In this document: positions 8,495 to 16,414 of the stretch, one piece after another | Numbering within the stretch: the stretch's first letter is position 1 | Layout of the letters: each line of letters begins with the position of its first letter | NCBI RefSeq assembly: GCF_004014715.1 | Contig: NZ_CP034835.1 | Location: 3,348,001-3,412,000, forward strand | Source: Pseudoalteromonas sp. R3 | Lineage (GTDB): Bacteria; Pseudomonadota; Gammaproteobacteria; Enterobacterales; Alteromonadaceae | Reading direction: 5' to 3' | DNA: 64,000 bases | The notes under the pieces: generated by a model | Databases searched by the model: none | The model's input: the letters and a program-made list of their open reading frames with translations, nothing else | Told to the model about the DNA's origin: nothing | Translations under genes and position numbers: made by a program

Positions 8495-9274
8495 ATGGCG
8501 CAAGTAGCGGTGCAGATCCACCCCATCAAGGCCTTTAACGATAATTATATCTGGGCAATATGTCCGTCTGATAGCAATCTCATGTGGGTTGTTGACCCAG
8601 GGCAAAGCGAACCCGTCATTGAGTTTGCAACGACACAACAAAAACAGCTGGCAGGTATATTAGTGACACACCATCACTGGGATCACACAGATGGGATTGC
8701 TCCGTTGCGCGCGCACTATGGCGAGCTGCCGGTATATGGTCCACAAAATACACCTTTTAAAGGCATCACACATCCTTTGAATGACGGTGATAGGGTTGCC
8801 ATCGCCGGGCTGGACTTTACTATCGTTCACACCCCCGGACACACTCTGGACCATATCTGCTACCTGACACCAGAGCTGGCGTTTACTGGCGATACTCTGT
8901 TCAGCGCAGGCTGCGGACGATTATTTGAGGGCAGCGCGCAGCAAATGTGGCACTCTTTGCAAACCCTGGCACAACTTCCACCACAGTGTAAGATTTACTG
9001 CACTCATGAATACACTCAGGCCAATCTGGCGTTTGCCGCAGCAGTCGAACCAGAGAATGAAGACATTACTCAGTGGCAACAATGGGGTGAGCAACAGCGC
9101 GCACAAGCGCAACCAACATTGCCTACTACAATCGCGCGTGAGTTAAGCATCAACCCCTTTATTCGGGCCAATCTGCCTCACATGCTAAATACTTTGCCCA
9201 CTGACATGCTGACAGAGTGCAGTGAAGCCTGGCAAAGGTTTGCCGCGCTCAGAAAGTGGAAGGATAATTTTTAG
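8495..9274 (+). CDS. gloB: hydroxyacylglutathione hydrolase (glyoxalase II)
   Basis: Glyoxalase II hydrolyses S-D-lactoylglutathione to lactate and glutathione, the second step of methylglyoxal detoxification. The 259-residue protein has the metallo-beta-lactamase motif THHHWDH (metal ligands His59, His61, Asp63, His64), a further ligand region HTPGHTLDH, the FTGDTLFSAGCGR strand, and the family-specific CTHEYTQANL near residue 170. Length matches the family. It is divergent from the yafS-like gene with a 51-bp shared promoter region. Confidence 0.96.
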   Translation: MAQVAVQIHPIKAFNDNYIWAICPSDSNLMWVVDPGQSEPVIEFATTQQKQLAGILVTHHHWDHTDGIAPLRAHYGELPVYGPQNTPFKGITHPLNDGDRVAIAGLDFTIVHTPGHTLDHICYLTPELAFTGDTLFSAGCGRLFEGSAQQMWHSLQTLAQLPPQCKIYCTHEYTQANLAFAAAVEPENEDITQWQQWGEQQRAQAQPTLPTTIARELSINPFIRANLPHMLNTLPTDMLTECSEAWQRFAALRKWKDNF

Positions 9275-9377
9275 GCACTGCTTTAATTTTTTCAACTAAA
9301 CAGTTAACATTGACGGGTTTTAGCTGTGGATTTTTCTGCGGCGCCGTACCCTGACAATGGATCAATGACCGAGTTTT

Positions 9378-10940
9378 ATGAAAAAGCCTCTCTTGCTGCT
9401 GGTAGTATCAGCACTGCTGAGCGGTTGTCAAACTACGTTCGACAGCCCGACAATTGAACAAGCCGAACAACTGGATCATGCCAGTCCGGCCGAGATCAGC
9501 GACACTCTGATGAGTGCCATTCAGGAACCCGTGGAAGCCGATGAGCCACCACCGGTGTTCGACGACGTCTGGGAGCGGATCCGCTATCAGTTGTCTATTG
9601 ATGTGCCACAAAATCGCCCCGTGGTCGCAGAGCGTAATTATTATCAGCGTCACCAGGCTTATCTGGATCGTATTTCAAAACGTGCCGAACCTTACCTTTA
9701 CTATATTGTTGAGGAAGTGGAAAAACGCGAAATGCCGATTGAAATCGCGCTGCTGCCAATCGTAGAAAGTGCCTTCGACCCGTTTGGGTATTCTCATCGC
9801 AGTGCATCCGGAATTTGGCAGTTTATGCCACAAACCGGCGAACGGTTCGACCTTAAACAAAACTGGTGGTATGACGGTCGTCGTGACATTGTTCAATCTA
9901 CCCGTGCTGCACTGGACTATCTGACCTACTTGCACAAAACTCTGGAAGGCGACTGGCTCAATGCCATTGCCGCCTACAACTCTGGAGAGGGCCGCTTACT
10001 AAAAGCCATTCGCAAGAATCGCAAGAAGCACCTGCCGACCGATTTCTGGTCTTTGGACTTACCACGTGAAACCACAGCCTATGTACCTAAGTTACTTGCT
10101 CTTTCTGACTTGTTAAAACGCCAGGACGAGTTCAATGTTAAATGGAACAAGATCATTAACGCACAGGTTGTTGATACCGTCGAAGTGGGTTCGCAAATTG
10201 ATTTGGCGCTCGCTGCCGAAATGGCCGATATGTCACTCACTGAACTGTATCGTTTGAACCCGGGGTTTAACCGCTGGGCAACCGATCCGAACGGGCCACA
10301 TACCTTGTTGCTGCCGGCAGATAAAATCGAAGCTTTCCAGACTCGTCTGGCCAATACCCCAATCAAAGATCGCTTGCGCTGGCAATATTATACGGTCGCC
10401 CGAGGTGATAGCCTGTCAGTCATAGCCAAGAAGTTTTCTACCAGTACCAGTGCCATTCGTTCCCTGAACAAGCTGGATTCACATATGATCCGGGTTGGTC
10501 AGAAACTGCTGGTTCCGCTGAGCGACGGCGAGTTACAAAGTGAGCATTTACCAGATGCTGTACGCAGCGCTGCAAATAAGGCAACGCGTAATAAGAAAAC
10601 CCACACGGTCACCAGTGGCGATACCTTATGGGATATCAGCCGCGAGTATGACGTTACTGTGGCGCAGCTTGCTAAGTGGAATAAACTAAAGGCCAATGCA
10701 GTCCTCAAGCTTGGGCAAAAGCTTACCATTTATCAGGCACAAACAGCCACTCAGCCTGTCGCGAACACCACTGAGCGAACCATTACCTATAAGGTTCGTA
10801 AAGGAGATTCTCTGGCACGGATCGCGGCTAAGTTTAACCTGACTGTCAGCGAAATCGTGAAGTGGAATAAGCTTGCGGGTCAGAAATACCTCTACCCAGG
10901 TCAAAAGCTGAAACTGACCGTTGATGTTAAAAGCTCATAG
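9378..10940 (+). CDS. mltD: membrane-bound lytic murein transglycosylase D
   Basis: An outer-membrane lipoprotein that cleaves peptidoglycan glycan strands to 1,6-anhydromuramyl products. The lipobox LSGC places the lipid on Cys17. The SLT lysozyme-like domain (about residues 110-240) has the catalytic Glu130 in ALLPIVESAFDP, then SASGIWQFMP and AYNSGEGR. Three LysM peptidoglycan-binding repeats follow at about 336-380, 403-447 and 468-514, each beginning with a T/KV..GDSL or GDTL core. At 520 residues it is slightly longer than E. coli MltD, which has two LysM repeats. A strong terminator follows directly. Confidence 0.96.
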   Translation: MKKPLLLLVVSALLSGCQTTFDSPTIEQAEQLDHASPAEISDTLMSAIQEPVEADEPPPVFDDVWERIRYQLSIDVPQNRPVVAERNYYQRHQAYLDRISKRAEPYLYYIVEEVEKREMPIEIALLPIVESAFDPFGYSHRSASGIWQFMPQTGERFDLKQNWWYDGRRDIVQSTRAALDYLTYLHKTLEGDWLNAIAAYNSGEGRLLKAIRKNRKKHLPTDFWSLDLPRETTAYVPKLLALSDLLKRQDEFNVKWNKIINAQVVDTVEVGSQIDLALAAEMADMSLTELYRLNPGFNRWATDPNGPHTLLLPADKIEAFQTRLANTPIKDRLRWQYYTVARGDSLSVIAKKFSTSTSAIRSLNKLDSHMIRVGQKLLVPLSDGELQSEHLPDAVRSAANKATRNKKTHTVTSGDTLWDISREYDVTVAQLAKWNKLKANAVLKLGQKLTIYQAQTATQPVANTTERTITYKVRKGDSLARIAAKFNLTVSEIVKWNKLAGQKYLYPGQKLKLTVDVKSS

Positions 10941-10945
10941 CATTT

Positions 10946-10972
10946 AAAGCCGCTGACAACAGCGGCTTTTTT
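10946..10972 (+). terminator. rho-independent terminator of mltD
   Basis: Ten-bp stem aaagccgctg / cagcggcttt with an acaa tetraloop, ending in six T (10967-10972). It lies 5 bp after the mltD stop. The reverse strand lacks a long U-tract, so it mainly serves mltD. Confidence 0.9.
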
Positions 10973-10997
10973 GTCGACTTACACCAGGACACTCGAA

Positions 10998-11441
10998 TCA
11001 AAAATGTTGTAGCCACTTCTGTAGCCAAGGTGCAACAGCTTCATAAGGCTCAAAATGCTCGCACGCATCGACATCCAGACGCGGCTCAGCCACAGTCGCA
11101 TTCAGCTCCTGAATTAAGGCATCGATCTGACGTCCGGCACCACAAAAGGTGTCCCCGTAACTACTGTCACCCAAGGCAATAACCCCGACTGTTTTGCCCG
11201 TTAGCATAGGAAACTGACTTTGCATTTGCAGTATTAAAGGGAGCAGATTATCCGGGATATCACCTTGCCCAGTTGTCGAAGAGATAAACAATAGGTTTTC
11301 AGCAGACTGAACTTGCTCCAGGGTAGGCGTTTCAGCGATCATGGCAGTATGACCTTGCTGTTCTATGTCGTTTTTAACCTCGACCGCCAGGTTTTCTGCA
11401 TTGCCAAATACTGAACCGACAATAAGTGTAATGGATGCCAT
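10998..11441 (-). CDS. yqcA: YqcA-like flavodoxin
   Basis: A 147-residue FMN-binding flavodoxin-like protein. The phosphate-binding loop is VGSVFGNAENLA near the N-terminus, followed by FISSTTGQGDIPDN and VIALGDSSYGDTFCGAGRQID, the two loops around the isoalloxazine ring. The start is the ATG overlapping the truC stop by one base (TAATG); a longer frame upstream would run into truC. The gene order yqcC-truC-yqcA is that of E. coli. The electron-transfer partner is unknown. Confidence 0.88.
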   Translation of the reverse strand: MASITLIVGSVFGNAENLAVEVKNDIEQQGHTAMIAETPTLEQVQSAENLLFISSTTGQGDIPDNLLPLILQMQSQFPMLTGKTVGVIALGDSSYGDTFCGAGRQIDALIQELNATVAEPRLDVDACEHFEPYEAVAPWLQKWLQHF

Positions 11442-12175
11442 TATAGGTAGTCCTTTTCTGTACTTGGCCAGCCCAGTTGCTTGCATAAGCTCAACATTTC
11501 CTCTCCCAGGCTGGCGCGAATAATGATGGGTTGTTGACTATAAGGATGCAAAAACTTCAGTTCAGTTGCAAATAACATCAGGCGGCGGATACCAAAATGA
11601 TCCTGAAAAAAGTGGTTCTGCTTGTTATCCCCGTGATTTACATCGCCAATAATGGGGTGATTGAGATGATTGAGATGGCGACGGATCTGATGTTTGCGGC
11701 CCGTTTTAGGAAAACACTCAACCAAAGAGTAGCGAATACTGGGGTATTTACCCAGCGGAATATCCAGCGTTGCCTGATGTAAGCAGTTGAACTGGGTCTG
11801 TGCTTCCTGGGGCGCTTTATCCTGATCGGCAAACTTGTCAGCAATCTTATCTAACTGCTCTTTCAGCGGTTTATCAACATACACATCTTCAGGAGCAAAG
11901 CCGCGCACCAGAGCGAGATAGCGCTTTTGCACAGTGCCATCAATAAAGACCTGATTCATATCCCGTGCCGCTTCAGAGCTCAGCGCAAACAACAGAACGC
12001 CTGAGGTTGGCCGGTCGAGTCGATGAACCGGAAACACATGCTGCCCTAGCTGATCGCGCAGCATCTGCATAGCAAATTGGGTTTCACGTTTGTCGAGAAA
12101 CGAGCGGTGAACCAGCAATCCCGAAGGCTTGTTGATAGCCACATAGTGCTCATCCTGATAAATGATTTCTAGCAT
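11441..12175 (-). CDS. truC: tRNA pseudouridine(65) synthase TruC
   Basis: A pseudouridine synthase of the RluA family that modifies uridine 65 in tRNAs. The family motif VHRLDRPTSGVLLFA places the catalytic Asp at residue 54, the same number as in E. coli TruC. A second conserved block, GRKHQIRRHLNHLNHPIIGD, lies near residue 180. At 244 residues it is a little shorter than the 260-residue E. coli enzyme at the C-terminus. It is the middle gene of the yqcC-truC-yqcA operon, 7 bp after yqcC and overlapping yqcA by one base. Confidence 0.94.
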   Translation of the reverse strand: MLEIIYQDEHYVAINKPSGLLVHRSFLDKRETQFAMQMLRDQLGQHVFPVHRLDRPTSGVLLFALSSEAARDMNQVFIDGTVQKRYLALVRGFAPEDVYVDKPLKEQLDKIADKFADQDKAPQEAQTQFNCLHQATLDIPLGKYPSIRYSLVECFPKTGRKHQIRRHLNHLNHPIIGDVNHGDNKQNHFFQDHFGIRRLMLFATELKFLHPYSQQPIIIRASLGEEMLSLCKQLGWPSTEKDYL

Positions 12176-12182
12176 ACTGCTA

Positions 12183-12494
12183 CTACTCCGAAACGGCCAA
12201 ATCTAGTCGTTGCAATACATTCAATAACACCGCCAATTGAGGGTGCTGTGCGAGGCTGATTTCTGCCATAGGCGCAATGGCCATATTGGCAGGTAGTGCT
12301 GATCCACTTTGCAATAGCGCACGCATCTTGACGACAAAGACAAACTGCAACCATTGTTCGAAACGCAGCGTATCGCAGCAAAATGGTTGAGTAGAGCGTA
12401 ACGCCTCAACCGGAACCGGCGTTGCCTGCCAAAGTTCAGCCTGACGCAGTGTATGCTCCAGTTCGTCCAGCAGGCGCCATACAGGGTGATCCAT
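12183..12494 (-). CDS. yqcC: YqcC family protein
   Basis: A 103-residue all-helical protein of the YqcC family, function unknown. Typical features are the N-terminal LLDELEHTLRQAELW, the ALRSTQPFCCDTLRFEQWLQFVFVVKMR block and the C-terminal SLAQHPQLAVLLNVLQRLD. It heads the yqcC-truC-yqcA operon. In E. coli the same gene lies beside csrB, which matters for interpreting the large non-coding locus 1.6 kb to the right. Confidence 0.9.
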   Translation of the reverse strand: MDHPVWRLLDELEHTLRQAELWQATPVPVEALRSTQPFCCDTLRFEQWLQFVFVVKMRALLQSGSALPANMAIAPMAEISLAQHPQLAVLLNVLQRLDLAVSE

Positions 12495-12569
12495 AGTGCT
12501 TCCTCACACAAATACAAAAGCGATATTATACCCGATCAAACCCGAACGTTTGTATCTTTATAGCTACTC

Positions 12570-12598
12570 TTATCAGCCACTGAGAATAAAGCTATAAT
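12570..12598 (+). promoter_or_regulatory. candidate sigma-70 promoter of the DUF3549-DUF3301 operon
   Basis: TTATCA (12570-12575) and a perfect TATAAT (12593-12598) with a 17-bp spacer, 31 bp before the chosen start of the DUF3549 gene. The same decamer GCTATAATCG occurs upstream of queF (18081-18090), though without a good -35. Confidence 0.55.
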
Positions 12599-12628
12599 CG
12601 CGCTTCAACGCAATTAAGTGAGATGATA

Positions 12629-13660
12629 ATGACAGCGCAAATTACGACTTTAGGTGAACTACTGACTTCAGCCGGCACGCAATGGCGCGCCTATGATATT
12701 GGCCGTCGCATAACCAAAATCGATAAAAAGCAGTTTGCGCAGATCGAGACAACTCAGGTTCCTTACCCCTATCCGCTTGCAGGTCATGCATTACTGGCAA
12801 TCCAGTTTTGGGATAACCAGGCGACCCAGGACCCTTATGTGTGGTTTTTAAAACTTCCTTTGGATGAACAAAGTAAGCTGGTTGCCGCCAGCCGAGATCA
12901 CTTTGCCTCTATGGTGATTGAAGCAATAGGTACTCAACTGACCGGTGAAGATGCGCAGGGTAAACTGGATAATAATCCTTATGTCTATGCACCCAACGCA
13001 AATAAGCTCGCCGCATTTAATGCTTTATTGAAAACTGAATTAAAGCGGCCCGCTTCGCAGTACTATGAGTACGCTGAGCTCTACTTTGCTCAGAAGCTGG
13101 GATTAGATCAGTGGCAAAACCTGGCGGTACAGGGTCTTGCTGACTTTGCGATGCGTCTGGATCACGGCAGTAACCGAGACAACTTAAAAACTAGCTGGTC
13201 ACAGCTTCCTCTGGAGGTTCAATCACCTTTAGCAGCGATGTTAGAGCATGTAGCCATTGGTGTTGAGTTGACCGAACACTTACTCAGTGGCCTGAAAACA
13301 GCAGTGGAGAAAAATGATCTGACAGCCTGTGTTAACCATCTTAGAGCTTTGTCCGGCAGCCATAGTCTGGGGCTGATTGCGGAGGCTGTAGACACCATTC
13401 TGGATTCCCCTTTGGCAGCACATGCCGACCTGCAATTGACCATAACCGGACGTTGCTGGGAAACACTGACCGAGGCACAAAGGTTAATCAAACTGATGGA
13501 CAAGGCAGCCCACAATACCGATGTAGAAGGTCTGTTTGAAAGCATTTTCGCCGACTTGGTTGCAATTCCGGTTTTGCGCCCACATGTCTTAGCTCTACTT
13601 AGAACAGAAAATCGCAGTGAAACACTGTCAAAAGCGATAGGCAGGCTATTTAAACGATGA
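12629..13660 (+). CDS. DUF3549 family protein
   Basis: A 343-residue cytoplasmic protein of the DUF3549 family, found in Vibrio and Pseudoalteromonas relatives and of unknown function. The N-terminal block TTLGELLTSAGTQWRAYDIGRRI and the PYPYPLAGHA...QDPYVWFLKLPLDEQ segment are characteristic; the remainder is helical. I prefer the third in-frame ATG (12629), six bases after aagtgag, to the one at 12623. Its stop overlaps the start of the DUF3301 gene by four bases (ATGA), so the pair is coupled. The family name is from memory of the sequence pattern. Confidence 0.8.
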   Translation: MTAQITTLGELLTSAGTQWRAYDIGRRITKIDKKQFAQIETTQVPYPYPLAGHALLAIQFWDNQATQDPYVWFLKLPLDEQSKLVAASRDHFASMVIEAIGTQLTGEDAQGKLDNNPYVYAPNANKLAAFNALLKTELKRPASQYYEYAELYFAQKLGLDQWQNLAVQGLADFAMRLDHGSNRDNLKTSWSQLPLEVQSPLAAMLEHVAIGVELTEHLLSGLKTAVEKNDLTACVNHLRALSGSHSLGLIAEAVDTILDSPLAAHADLQLTITGRCWETLTEAQRLIKLMDKAAHNTDVEGLFESIFADLVAIPVLRPHVLALLRTENRSETLSKAIGRLFKR

Positions 13661-13959
13661 TCACTCTTTGGCTTTTTATTCTTATCGGCGCAATCATTGC
13701 GTTCTTTTGGTTTGGTCGCCAGATAGCAGAAGCGGCGCAGCAGCATGCAATTGGCCAGGCTGAAAAACTAAACGTGCAGCTGCTCAGTGTTGCCTGTGTT
13801 AAACGCAGGCTCGCTGTGCTAAGCAATGGAAAACTTGGAATAAAGAGCCAATTTGCTTTTGAGTTCAGCTCAGATCAGCAAAGTGCCTACACAGGTACTA
13901 TGTATCTGGAAAACCTGCGTCTGAAGAAGATGGATATTCCACCTCATCGCATGATGTAG
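13657..13959 (+). CDS. DUF3301 domain-containing membrane protein
   Basis: A 100-residue protein with one N-terminal transmembrane helix (about residues 3-22, LWLFILIGAIIAFFWFG) and a small basic C-terminal domain with the family pattern QLLSVACVKRR...FEFSSD and LENLRLKKMDIPPHRM. It is translationally coupled to the DUF3549 gene. Function is unknown. It is the last plus-strand gene before the csrB-like locus, whose terminator points towards it. Confidence 0.82.
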   Translation: MITLWLFILIGAIIAFFWFGRQIAEAAQQHAIGQAEKLNVQLLSVACVKRRLAVLSNGKLGIKSQFAFEFSSDQQSAYTGTMYLENLRLKKMDIPPHRMM

Positions 13960-14086
13960 TAGATGCTCTGTAGACTGGTGAGTAGTTAATTAAATAGATC
14001 TTTCGATTTGGGGAAAACGTACCTGTTCAATCAGGTATCAGGTGAGTGTATTAGCTAACTACACACTCAGGCTAACAGACAAATAT

Positions 14087-14118
14087 AAAAAACCAAGGCG
14101 TAACCCTTGCGCTACGCC
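14087..14118 (-). terminator. rho-independent terminator of the csrB-like RNA
   Basis: Read on the minus strand: GGCGTAGC, a six-base loop, then GTTACGCC (8 bp including one G-U pair), followed by TTGG and six T (14087-14092). It points left, towards DUF3301, and fixes the strand and 3' end of the non-coding RNA. Confidence 0.85.
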
Positions 14119-14365
14119 CCAATCTGACGAATTTCCTGGGAGGTATCCAATACCTCTGCTTACAACAAACTAGCAAGCCGCCAAGCTTCATCATCCCCTG
14201 AACGGGTATACATCCTGACACACCCGATCTTCTTCCCTGACTTCATCCGATAGGTTACGTCCTGTAGATATCCTTACCGCATCCAAGCACATCCTTTGTC
14301 TTGCAGTATGAACTTCACACCGTTCGACTTTTCTTCCCTATTCCTTTTATAAACAACATCCTGTT

Positions 14366-15039
14366 GTGTCCTGAGCCATCCTGACTCTATCCACTTCGCT
14401 TCTCCTAAGCGCTCCTAACGTCCTTTGTTCAACACCGTGCTGATGCTTCCTGAGTCATCCTGACTCTGTCCACTTCGCTTCTCCTAAGCGCTCCTAACAT
14501 CCCTGATTCAACATCGTCCTGATGTTTTCTGAGTCATCCTGACTCTGTCCACTTCGCTTCTCCTAAGCGCTCCTAACATCCCTGGTTCAACATCGTCCTG
14601 ATGTGTCCTGAGTCATCCAGACCCTATCCACTTCGCTTCTCCTAAGCGCTCCTAACGTCCTTTGTTCAACACCGTCCTGATGCTTCCTGAGTCATCCTGA
14701 CTCTGTCCACTTCGCTTCTCCTAAGCGCTCCTAACATCCCTGATTCAACATCGTCCTGATGTGTCCTGAGTCATCCTGACTCTGTCCACTTCGCTTCTCC
14801 TAAGCGCTCCTAACATCCCTGATTCAACATCATCCTGATGTTTCCTGAGTCATCCTGACTCTGTCCTCTTCGCTTCTCCTAAGCGCTCCTAACATCCCTG
14901 ATTCAACATCGTCCTGATGTTTTCTGAGTCATCCTGACTCTGTCCACTTCGCTTCTCCTAAGCGCTCCTAACGTCCTTTGTTCAACACCGTCCTGATGCT
15001 TCCTGAGTCATCCTGACCCTGTCCACTTCACCTCTTCCT
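14366..15039 (-). repeat. 79-bp tandem repeat array, about nine units
   Basis: The marker CCACTTCGCT (with small variations) recurs at 14391, 14470, 14549, 14628, 14707, 14786, 14865, 14944 and 15023, a spacing of exactly 79 bp every time with no insertion or deletion. Each full unit carries three short inverted repeats around a TCCT core (AGGA on the transcribed strand) and about seven GGA triplets. Two unit variants alternate roughly as A-B-B-A-B-B-B-A: A has acgtcctttgttcaacacc and B has acatccctgattcaacatc. The first and last units are degenerate. There are no unique spacers, so it is not a CRISPR. Confidence 0.95.
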
Positions 15040-15090
15040 GGCGCTGGTGTCCTTCCGTCCTTGAACATGATTAAGTTTACGCAATCCTGG

Positions 15091-15124
15091 CTGTCAGAAA
15101 AGGCGCTTTTTCTGATAGTTTTTT
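15091..15124 (+). terminator. plus-strand terminator-like hairpin at the 5' edge of the csrB-like locus
   Basis: An 11-bp stem ctgtcagaaaa / ttttctgatag around a ggcgct loop, followed by six T (15119-15124) on the plus strand. No plus-strand gene ends here, so it may stop antisense transcription through csrB. On the minus strand the same sequence would form a hairpin near the 5' end of the RNA. Its role is inference. Confidence 0.55.
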
Positions 15125-15239
15125 AAGTCATCAAGTTGAAATAAAATAAAAATCAATATAAATAAATGACTTAGACTTAAATAAGGGGTTAAATCAACAG
15201 GTCTAAAACGCCTTGACCTACATCCATGTGAGAAAAGTC

Positions 15240-15896
15240 TCACAGCGTTTTTTCCATAATGGCCGCTCGGGTTTTAAACAGCAATTCACCTTGTACTGAT
15301 TTGAAAGTTAAAACCTGATGCTTTTCATACCCATGCTCTTGAAAAAACGCTTGTTGGTTAGGTTCTGAGACAAACACTCCAAGGCCCGTGGCAAGTGGGT
15401 TCTCTTTTACCAATTCGTCCAATGCGCTAAGCAAATGGTGCCCCAGACCTTGCCCCTGATATTGCGGCTCTACCGCAATAAAAGACAGAAAATAGTAATG
15501 CCCCTGCTCAGACAGTGCTTCACGAATGGTTTTCTCTTTATCAATCAGCTGCTGCGTTTGAAGATAGCCAGCACTCATCATGAGTCGCAACCGCCAGTCC
15601 CAGCGTCGTGACGCTTGCAACTCGGTTTGCGCTTCAAACACGCAGGCAATCGCAAGCAAAGATTCTCCCTGATATAGCCCAATCAGTGGCTGGGCTGATT
15701 GGCCAAAACAAGACAATTCTTCGCGGATCAATGCACGTAAACGCGATTCATAGCTTTGCTCATCGGATCCGCCCAGAACATCTTTAAACAACTTGTCATC
15801 ATGGTAGGCTCGATATAACAGGCTAGCCGCAACGGTACTGTCTTCCGGGTGTAAGTGTTTAATCGTCAATTGTGTAACGGATGCTGGATTAGTCAT
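15240..15896 (-). CDS. GNAT family N-acetyltransferase
   Basis: A 218-residue acetyl-CoA-dependent acetyltransferase of unknown substrate. Motif A is clear: FLSFIAVEPQYQGQGLGHHLLSAL with the Q/RxxGxG/A acetyl-CoA pyrophosphate loop, followed by the C-terminal NQQAFFQEHGYEKHQVLTF strand. The start is the ATG at 15896 with aagga seven bases upstream. The open frame extends 41 codons further, but this would overlap the divergent DUF2789 gene and lacks conservation features. It is divergent from the DUF2789 gene and its 3' end faces the csrB-like locus, with no clear terminator between. Confidence 0.88.
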   Translation of the reverse strand: MTNPASVTQLTIKHLHPEDSTVAASLLYRAYHDDKLFKDVLGGSDEQSYESRLRALIREELSCFGQSAQPLIGLYQGESLLAIACVFEAQTELQASRRWDWRLRLMMSAGYLQTQQLIDKEKTIREALSEQGHYYFLSFIAVEPQYQGQGLGHHLLSALDELVKENPLATGLGVFVSEPNQQAFFQEHGYEKHQVLTFKSVQGELLFKTRAAIMEKTL

Positions 15897-16001
15897 GGAG
15901 TGTCCTTGTTTTTTGTTTTGATTATCCGACAATAATTTACTTGGTCGGTGTCGTAAATCTACTATAGTTATAGCGTACTTTTTAAACAAAAAGAGGGGCG
16001 T

Positions 16002-16229
16002 ATGGATACTAGTGTACATAACCTGAAAAACTTATTTGCACAACTTGGGTTGGATAACAGCGATGCCAAAATTGAGGCCTTTTTTAGTCAACACAGTCTA
16101 CCTAGTGATATGCTGTTAGCCGAAGCCCCATTTTGGAATGAAGGGCAAAGGCATTTTATTGAAGAGTCACTTCAAGAAGATGCCGACTGGAGTGAAGTAA
16201 TAGACGAACTGGATACGCGATTGCGTTGA
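16002..16229 (+). CDS. DUF2789 family protein
   Basis: A 75-residue acidic protein of the DUF2789 family, function unknown. The family pattern is visible in NLKNLFAQLGLDNSDAKIEAFFSQHSLP (about residues 8-35) and the FWNEGQRHFIEESLQEDADWSEVIDELD tail. Ribosome site gagggg lies just upstream of the ATG. It stands alone between the GNAT gene and a small helix-turn-helix-like gene. Confidence 0.85.
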   Translation: MDTSVHNLKNLFAQLGLDNSDAKIEAFFSQHSLPSDMLLAEAPFWNEGQRHFIEESLQEDADWSEVIDELDTRLR

Positions 16230-16414
16230 GCATGACTGGACTATTTGCAAGCAGTTAAATAGCACTTTACGCGCGGCCTTATTTGAGCTCGCATGCTGTT
16301 CCGGCGCTTTTTGATGGCTCCTCAAATCAGGCTCAATACAAACTGTTTTACGGGTGATGTTCCGCAGGCTAAGATGGTACAATGCACTCAGTTTTTGTTT
16401 CCAGAGGGCACACT

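Larger units (their letters stand above)
14085..15085 (-). ncRNA. csrB: CsrB-like CsrA-sequestering small RNA, greatly enlarged
   Basis: This 1.3-kb interval has no plausible gene on either strand. Its minus strand is saturated with GGA trinucleotides, about 73 by hand count, mostly as AGGA. Many sit in the loop of a short hairpin: GAGTC-AGGAT-GACTC, CGCTT-AGGAG-AAGCG, AACATC-AGGAC-GATGTT, ACAAC-AGGAT-GTTGT (14352-14366) and GAGGTAT-TGG-ATACCTC (14140-14156). AGGA in hairpin loops is the known binding element of CsrA/RsmA, and RNAs built this way (CsrB, CsrC, RsmY/Z) titrate that protein. In E. coli csrB lies between yqcC and syd, as here. A terminator closes the minus-strand transcript at 14087. 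The 5' end is not resolved, so the right boundary is approximate. E. coli CsrB is about 370 nt; this would be about 1,000 nt. Confidence 0.85.

Noticed and set aside
14366..15039. CRISPR array
   Set aside because: The units are contiguous tandem copies with an exact 79-bp period and no unique spacers; no cas gene is present.
13960..15239. Protein-coding repeat gene
   Set aside because: A 79-bp period is not a multiple of three, so no frame survives across units, and no long open frame exists on either strand.
15897..16019. 41-codon N-terminal extension of the GNAT gene
   Set aside because: It overlaps the divergent DUF2789 start, and a good ribosome site precedes the internal ATG at 15896.
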